From Candidatus Delongbacteria bacterium (lineage in GTDB: Bacteria > CAIWAD01 > BS150m-G50), in NCBI GenBank assembly GCA_016784425.1, contig JADHUQ010000070.1:1-10720 (forward strand): a stretch of DNA of 10,720 bases, given 5' to 3'. This document shows positions 6,821 through 10,720 of this stretch, piece after piece; positions within the stretch are counted from its first letter, which is position 1; each line of letters opens with the position of its first letter. The position numbers and the translations under genes were made by a program. The notes under the pieces were generated by a model. That model had not been told where the DNA came from. It made no database searches and saw only the letters and a program-made list of their open reading frames with translations.

Positions 6821-7522
6821 ATGGCGGATAAGCGCGATACCCTTGGCCATTTGAGTAAAGATGAGATGCAGGAAGATGCCTTTGTCGCAGGCGCGATCAA
6901 AGCTGCCGCCTATGTGCGGCACAACCGCAAAAGCCTGATTACCGCTCTTATTATCCTGGTTGCAGTTGCTTTCGGAACCCGGATGTACCTCGCTTATCGT
7001 GCTGAAGTCCAGGGTGAAGCCAATGTACTGCTCAACCGTGGTACTAATCTGTTCGCCGCCGAAGAATATGATCTGGCACTGGAGTTCTTCAATCGTGTCA
7101 GCGAGCAGTATTCCGGTAGTGACGCTGCCGGTTATGCGGTTTACTATCGGGCGATGACCGCCTGGCGCCAGCAGGACCTCGCCACTGCCGAGACGCTCTG
7201 GCATGAATATCTCGACAACTATCGGAACGATAAGATGATTACCGCAGTCGCTACCGCCGGATTGGCGGTCTGTAGTGAGAGTCGCGGTGAATACGCAGAA
7301 GCAGCTGCCCTCTTCAACGAGGCGGCACACAGTGGCAACGAGAACTTCTGGGCTTCCCACAATCTCTTTCAGGCCGCCCTTTGCCTGGAGCAGACCCAGG
7401 ATTACGCCGCCGCGCTTTCTAATTATGAACTGATCCAGGAGCTTTACCCGGAGTCTCCTGAAGCACGTGATATTGAAATGTACCTGGAACGAGTTAAATA
7501 CAAGTTGGATATGAACAGATAA
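6821..7522 (+). CDS. Membrane-anchored tetratricopeptide-repeat protein
   Basis: A 233-residue protein with a charged cytoplasmic N-terminus (1-37), one transmembrane helix at about 38-58 (LITALIILVAVAFGTRMYLAY), and then TPR-like helical pairs to the C-terminus. Typical TPR spacing is seen in LLNRGTNLFAAEEYDLALEFF (70-90), AVYYRAMTAWRQQDLATAETL (106-126), GLAVCSESRGEYAEAAALF (147-165) and ALCLEQTQDYAAALSNYELI (186-205). One N-terminal membrane helix followed by TPRs is the layout of YfgM-type proteins, which in E. coli bind the SecYEG/PpiD translocon; whether this is an orthologue cannot be told by eye. The start at 6821 has GGAG eight bases upstream; the in-frame GTG at 6785 lacks a site. 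It has its own promoter at 6693 and a possible terminator at 7609-7631. It is probably a scaffold for protein-protein contacts outside the membrane. Confidence 0.8.
   Translation: MADKRDTLGHLSKDEMQEDAFVAGAIKAAAYVRHNRKSLITALIILVAVAFGTRMYLAYRAEVQGEANVLLNRGTNLFAAEEYDLALEFFNRVSEQYSGSDAAGYAVYYRAMTAWRQQDLATAETLWHEYLDNYRNDKMITAVATAGLAVCSESRGEYAEAAALFNEAAHSGNENFWASHNLFQAALCLEQTQDYAAALSNYELIQELYPESPEARDIEMYLERVKYKLDMNR
7473..7500 (+). promoter_or_regulatory. Weak promoter candidate for the rimP operon, inside the TPR gene end
   Basis: TTGAAA (7473-7478) matches five of six -35 positions, but the -10 candidate TAAATA (7495-7500, 16-base spacing) matches only three. It would place the start site near 7507 and include the whole hairpin-rich leader in the rimP transcript. 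Readthrough from the 6693 promoter is the alternative. Confidence 0.22.
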
Positions 7523-7535
7523 ATTCTCTTCCGCT

Positions 7536-7601
7536 GTCACCCCGGTGACTCAACCACCACGAACTGTCAATCCTGTGAGCCTGCCTGTTCCTGACAGTTC
7601 G
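7536..7601 (+). promoter_or_regulatory. Stem-loops in the rimP leader
   Basis: GTCACC (7536-7541) and GGTGAC (7544-7549) form a tight inverted repeat. CGAACTGTCA (7560-7569) and TGACAGTTCG (7592-7601) form a perfect 10-bp stem around a 22-base loop. The last base of that stem is also the first base of GCCC (7601-7604), which can pair with GGGC (7612-7615), the left arm of the following terminator. The leader can thus adopt alternative folds. No tRNA is present here, unlike the metY gene that heads this operon in E. coli. Confidence 0.5.
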
Positions 7602-7608
7602 CCCGAAT

Positions 7609-7631
7609 GATGGGCTTATGCCCATTTTTTT
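7609..7631 (+). terminator. Terminator-like hairpin upstream of rimP, possible attenuator
   Basis: ATGGGC (7610-7615) pairs with GCCCAT (7620-7625) over a TTAT loop and leads into seven T (7625-7631), an intrinsic terminator signature. It may simply end the TPR transcript. However, only 36 bases separate it from the rimP start, too few for a full promoter plus ribosome site, so rimP transcripts probably start upstream and must read through it. That makes it a candidate attenuator. Confidence 0.7.
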
Positions 7632-7667
7632 ATGTCACCCATTGCGGTGTGGAAGAGGGATTAACCG

Positions 7668-8111
7668 ATGACCAGAACCGAACTGCTCAAGATTGTTGTG
7701 CCACTGATCCAGGAACCGGTTTTTCTGGTCGATATCGAGCTGGCCGGTGGCAGCCAGGGTCCTCTGGTACGGGTTATTCTCGATACAGACGCCGGCATCA
7801 CGGTGAATGAGTGCGCGGAATGGAACCGGGAATTGGGTGACATTTTTGAGGTTCGGGAGCTGTTTCGCAATCGTTACACGCTGGAGGTAACGTCGCCTGG
7901 TCTGAGCCGGCCGTTGCAGTTACCCCGTCAGTACCGTAAAAATATCGGGCGGCGGTTGCAGGTTATCCTGACCGAAGCTGAGGAGAGTGTCCGTCTGATC
8001 GGACAGTTGCAGGCGGTTGACGAAGCAGAGATCCTGCTGGAACTGCCGGATGGTGTACGAACTATTCCGTTTGCCGGGATAATCGAGGCGAAAGTCAAAC
8101 CCGCCATCTGA
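7668..8111 (+). CDS. rimP: Ribosome maturation factor RimP
   Basis: A 147-residue protein of normal RimP length. RimP binds the 30S subunit in the cytoplasm and assists its maturation. The family signature is clear at residues 70-83: YTLEVTSPGLSRPL. The N-terminal domain begins with MTRTELLKIVVPLIQ and has the usual LVRVILDTDAGITVNECAEW strand and helix; the C-terminal SH3-like barrel covers about 84-147. GAGGG lies eight bases before the ATG. It is followed after 51 bases by nusA, the standard order. The terminator-like hairpin before the gene suggests control by attenuation. I see nothing unusual in the protein. Confidence 0.95.
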   Translation: MTRTELLKIVVPLIQEPVFLVDIELAGGSQGPLVRVILDTDAGITVNECAEWNRELGDIFEVRELFRNRYTLEVTSPGLSRPLQLPRQYRKNIGRRLQVILTEAEESVRLIGQLQAVDEAEILLELPDGVRTIPFAGIIEAKVKPAI

Positions 8112-8162
8112 CAATGCGGGAATGCGTGATCATTACTGAATCAATAAAGGAGGATTGACTCA

Positions 8163-9917
8163 ATGAACGAGTCGATTGTCGAAGCCATCAAAGACATGCT
8201 GGATAAAAAAGGCATGGATCGCAACGCCCTGACGGAGATCGTTGAGAGCGCCTTTATCACAGTGCTTAAAAAGCAGTATGAACAGGAAGACGCTTTCTCA
8301 GTGACCTTCAACACTGAACGGGGTGATATCGAAATCTTCCGGATGCGGGAGGTTGTGCCGGATGACGAGGTGGAGAATTCAGAGCTCCAGATTGGTGTGA
8401 CTTCTGCACAGGAAATTGAGAATGACATCGAAATCGGCGATGACTTTGTCGAGATGATCGATTATCGCAAGTTCGGTCGGCGGACCATCATGAATCTGAA
8501 AAACGCCCTCCTGCAAAAGACCCGCGAGGTGGAGAAGGCAACCCTCTTCGAGGAGTACTACTCCAAGATTGGTGAAATAATTTACGCCGATGTTTACCAG
8601 GTCAATCCCCGTACGCGCGACGTAACCCTCAACCTGGAAAAGATATCCTTCCGGATGCCGGCAGAGGAGCGGATCCCATTCGAGATCTATCGGCGGCGGG
8701 GACACATCCGGGTCCTGATCAAAGATGTACAGATGAAAACGAGTGGTGAACCGGAGATCATCGTCTCCCGTGCAGATAACCGCTTTATCCAGCGGATGTT
8801 TGAACTGGAGGTACCGGAAATCGCCGATGGCATTATCCATATCCGTGGAATTTCACGGGTTCCGGGCTGGCGCTGCAAGATCATGGTGGAATCGAGTGAT
8901 TCCCGGGTACACGCGGTCGGATCCTGCGTCGGGATGAAAGGTATCCGTATCCAGGCAATCGTCCGGGAGCTGCGTACAGAGAAGATAGACATCGTCGAGT
9001 ACAATTCTGACAAGGTCCGGCTGGTTCGGGACGCACTGGTGCCGACCAAACCGGTGAATACCGAACTCAACTCTGACGGCACCCTGCAGGTGATCTTTAC
9101 CGATGCGGATTACGATAAGATCCTGCGCAATATCGAAGATGAGGATGCGCGTGGTGTCGATCCGGGTGACCTGCCGGAAAATGAAAGCGAGTATGCCAAA
9201 GATATCAACATACGCCTGGTAGAGCGTCTGGCGGGAATCGACATCGTTCCCACCTCGGAAAGCCGTTTTATCGCAGCCAAGCTGCAGGACCGTGAATTGC
9301 CACTCCTGGAGGTGGACGAGTTGACCGACGAACAGGTAACCCGCCTTTCCGAAGCCGGCTACAATACTGCTGAAGAGGTGCTGGATGACCTGCTGGAAGA
9401 TATTGTCCGCAAATCGGGTCTGGCGGCGGAGGCGGTAACCGACATCAAGCATCTGCTCGGTGGCTATTTCCAGGACACCAAAATCCAGGATGTACCGGAA
9501 CTGCCGGATGATATCCGCGACGCCTTCATGAGCAATGGCTACGAGTTTGTTGACGATGTGATGGATGCCGATCAACGCCTGTTGTTGGAGAAAACCGGTT
9601 TGAATGAGGAGCAGATTGCCCAGGCGGTTGGGATTCTTACCAGCTATTCGGAAGACGAGCCGGTTGAAGAGGCTGAACCGGAAACTGAGATGGTGGAGCC
9701 CCGCATCGAGCTTCCAGTCGAGGAAGAAACTGAGGAAAGCCCTCCTGTCGACCAGGACGAGGAGACATCTGTGGCTGAACCGGCAGTAGTGTCTGAGGAG
9801 GAGGAGCTACCACCTGTCACCGAGGACAGAGAGGATAATGCTTCACCTGTGGATGAACCGGACACAATACCGCAGGAAGATGATGAAACCGAACGGGATC
9901 AGACAACCGGTAGCTGA
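8163..9917 (+). CDS. nusA: Transcription termination/antitermination factor NusA, with degenerate KH2 and acidic tail
   Basis: A 584-residue NusA, which binds RNA polymerase and nascent RNA to modulate pausing, termination and antitermination. The N-terminal polymerase-binding domain is at 1-127, S1 at about 135-195, and KH1 at about 200-285 with FELEVPEIADGIIHIRGISR and a proper loop in HAVGSCVGMKGIRIQ (GMKG at 257-260). KH2 (about 290-363) is abnormal: where families read AIGKxGQNVRLA, this protein has an acidic stretch, DEDARGVDPGDLPENESE (326-343), then YAKDINIRL, with no GxxG loop; the end VERLAGIDIVP still aligns. Residues 380-495 hold two helix-hairpin-helix-like repeats (LTDEQVTRLSEAGYNTAEEV; LPDDIRDAFMSNGYEFVDDV). 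Residues 496-584 form a Glu/Asp/Pro-rich, probably disordered tail. AAGGAGG (8147-8153) gives a strong ribosome site nine bases before ATG. It lies in the order rimP-nusA-L7Ae-infB. Identity is certain; the KH2 change is the oddity. Confidence 0.97.
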   Translation: MNESIVEAIKDMLDKKGMDRNALTEIVESAFITVLKKQYEQEDAFSVTFNTERGDIEIFRMREVVPDDEVENSELQIGVTSAQEIENDIEIGDDFVEMIDYRKFGRRTIMNLKNALLQKTREVEKATLFEEYYSKIGEIIYADVYQVNPRTRDVTLNLEKISFRMPAEERIPFEIYRRRGHIRVLIKDVQMKTSGEPEIIVSRADNRFIQRMFELEVPEIADGIIHIRGISRVPGWRCKIMVESSDSRVHAVGSCVGMKGIRIQAIVRELRTEKIDIVEYNSDKVRLVRDALVPTKPVNTELNSDGTLQVIFTDADYDKILRNIEDEDARGVDPGDLPENESEYAKDINIRLVERLAGIDIVPTSESRFIAAKLQDRELPLLEVDELTDEQVTRLSEAGYNTAEEVLDDLLEDIVRKSGLAAEAVTDIKHLLGGYFQDTKIQDVPELPDDIRDAFMSNGYEFVDDVMDADQRLLLEKTGLNEEQIAQAVGILTSYSEDEPVEEAEPETEMVEPRIELPVEEETEESPPVDQDEETSVAEPAVVSEEEELPPVTEDREDNASPVDEPDTIPQEDDETERDQTTGS

Positions 9918-9975
9918 TACGCCACAGGAATACTCGCTGCGAGCTGTTTACAGTCAGCGGGTCAGGAAAGATACA

Positions 9976-10320
9976 ATGAATCAGATAAGCAGCCCCCCAT
10001 CAGCCAATCCTGCCGGTCCGGTACCGGTAGTACAGCTATCCCCTGAACAGTGGGAGCTGGTGCGGCGTTATCTGGGTCTGGCGCGTCGGGCCGGTCAGCT
10101 GCTGGTAGGTCTGGAGCGGGTGCGACGTTCTCCCGGGTCCCTGCTGGTGATAACCACCGCCAGCGATCCGGTTCCAGCACGCGGAGCTTTTCTGCAACTG
10201 GTGCCGGGCAGTCCTGAGGAACCGGGGTTGACGATAGGTAAAAAGAATGTACGGGTGGTAGCACTCCCTGATGGGAAAATGGCCCGGCACATCGAACAGC
10301 TGATAAGCAGGAAGGAATGA
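9976..10320 (+). CDS. ylxQ: Divergent L7Ae/YlxQ-family RNA-binding protein
   Basis: A 114-residue protein in the slot where YlxQ-type L7Ae proteins sit between nusA and infB. The family opening is clear at 32-49: YLGLARRAGQLLVGLERV, matching the LGLAxRAGKLxxGxExV pattern. The end GLTIGKKNVRVVALPDGKMARHI (84-106) matches the usual LGxxxGKxxRxVxAIxDxGFAxxI. The middle (50-83) is unlike typical members: it is Pro-rich and lacks the usual LVLxAxDxS core, and 27 extra residues precede the domain. The start at 9976 has AGGAAAG five bases upstream; extending to the in-frame ATG at 9838 would overlap nusA by 80 bases with no family similarity. No YlxR (DUF448) gene lies between nusA and this one. It probably binds structured RNA; substrate unknown. 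Confidence 0.72.
   Translation: MNQISSPPSANPAGPVPVVQLSPEQWELVRRYLGLARRAGQLLVGLERVRRSPGSLLVITTASDPVPARGAFLQLVPGSPEEPGLTIGKKNVRVVALPDGKMARHIEQLISRKE
10310..10316 (+). promoter_or_regulatory. Ribosome binding site that fixes the TTG start of infB
   Basis: GGAAGGA at 10310-10316 lies inside the end of the preceding gene, five bases before TTG at 10322. The ATG at 10317 is in another frame and hits a stop after a few codons, and the next in-frame ATG, at 10439, has no purine-rich site. TTG is therefore the best start. Confidence 0.65.
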
Positions 10321-10321
10321 T

Positions 10322-10720
10322 TTGGGAACCAAATCACCACAAGTAACTCTCTTCAAACTGGCTAAACAGTTGAAACTGGCTACCAGTACCATCCAGGAGC
10401 ATCTGGAATCACTGGAGCTGCCGGTACCCTCTTCCCCGATGAAGAAGCTCACACTGGAATCCTGGGAGGCTGTGGTCGAGAAATTCGATCCGACCCGGTT
10501 CAGGGAGTATCAACAGGAGCTGCTGAAACCGGACCAGGCCGCTGAGACAACCGACGCTGCCGACCTGCGTAAACAGGGTCTGGAAGAACTGCTGCATGTA
10601 GACGAAGAGCCACGGCAGGATGAAAAGATCAAACTGCCCAAGGATCTCTACAGCGACCTGAAAATCATCCAACAGCGTGCTCCGGTGGTGGAGATGGATG
10701 AGGAACCGGAGGAGAGTTCT
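10322..10720 (+). CDS. infB: Translation initiation factor IF-2, N-terminal part (cut by window end)
   Basis: An open frame of 133 codons runs from TTG at 10322 to the last base. IF-2 is the GTPase that brings initiator tRNA to the 30S subunit; only its N-terminal region is visible, before the G domain. Residues 7-28 (VTLFKLAKQLKLATSTIQEHL) match the small helical IF2_N fold (x-V-x-x-L-A-K-x-L-x-x-x-x-x-x-x-L), followed by a segment rich in Glu, Lys and Asp, typical of the variable linker. The position after rimP-nusA-L7Ae and only one base after the preceding stop supports the call. The rare TTG start could lower translation relative to its neighbours. The G-domain motifs lie outside the window, so the identification rests on IF2_N similarity and gene order. 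Confidence 0.82.
   Translation, partial: MGTKSPQVTLFKLAKQLKLATSTIQEHLESLELPVPSSPMKKLTLESWEAVVEKFDPTRFREYQQELLKPDQAAETTDAADLRKQGLEELLHVDEEPRQDEKIKLPKDLYSDLKIIQQRAPVVEMDEEPEESS

Noticed and set aside
6365..7540. 391-codon open frame on the minus strand spanning the protease end, the terminator-promoter gap and the TPR gene
   Set aside because: It runs antisense across two supported genes and their intergenic signals, and its product shows no family features.
7523..7667. tRNA gene heading the rimP operon, as metY does in E. coli
   Set aside because: The stems are too few and wrongly spaced for a cloverleaf, and no T-loop GTTCRA motif is present.
8853..9575. 240-codon open frame on the minus strand inside nusA
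   Set aside because: Fully antisense to nusA, whose domains are clear; composition mirrors the coding strand.
9838..9975. Upstream ATG extending the L7Ae-like gene into nusA
   Set aside because: It would overlap nusA by 80 bases and add residues with no family similarity; the ATG at 9976 has AGGAAAG upstream.
1..10720. CRISPR array, insertion sequence, prophage or toxin-antitoxin pair
   Set aside because: No regularly spaced direct repeats, transposase motifs, attachment-site repeats or phage genes were seen; the two small cassette proteins have signal peptides, unlike usual cytoplasmic toxin-antitoxin pairs.

Overview
The window reads as one 10.7 kb piece of a bacterial chromosome of roughly 50% GC, with every supported gene on the + strand. 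The right half carries the widely conserved rimP-nusA-(L7Ae-like)-infB order. The left half carries a large multidomain exported subtilase in a cassette with two unrecognised exported proteins. Gram-negative-style signal peptides, strong Shine-Dalgarno sites, a sigma70-type promoter and a subtilase with CARDB-like modules would suit an uncultivated lineage of the FCB group or a neighbouring phylum. That placement is inference; no marker in the window fixes the taxon.

Layout. 2-1213: 5'-truncated MFS permease. 1214-1607: 394 bases without a gene, holding inverted repeats and a weak promoter candidate, probably the leader of the next operon. 1608-6609: three genes joined by ATGA overlaps, namely two small signal-peptide proteins of unknown function (139 and 166 aa) and a 1362-aa S8 peptidase. 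The peptidase has Glu where the catalytic Asp is expected and a C-terminal half built from two copies of a module of about 360 residues. 6642-6676: a clear intrinsic terminator. 6693-6721: a well-formed sigma70-like promoter. 6821-7522: a membrane-anchored TPR protein. 7523-7667: a leader with three stem-loops, the last a terminator-like hairpin just upstream of rimP. 7668-8111 rimP, 8163-9917 nusA, 9976-10320 L7Ae/YlxQ-like protein, 10322-10720 start of infB (TTG start, cut by the window end).

How the parts work together. The 1608-6609 cassette looks like a translationally coupled export unit: the overlaps and strong ribosome binding sites imply coordinated synthesis of two small helical exported proteins and the protease, so the small proteins may assist, inhibit or scaffold it. 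The right-hand block makes the 30S maturation factor RimP, the transcription factor NusA, an RNA-binding accessory protein and initiation factor IF-2. The terminator-like hairpin before rimP is a candidate attenuator, by analogy with NusA autoregulation of this operon in E. coli.

Most worth a second look: the Asp-to-Glu change and tandem duplication in the protease, the two unknown partner proteins, the NusA whose second KH domain lacks a recognisable GxxG loop, and the two structured leaders.
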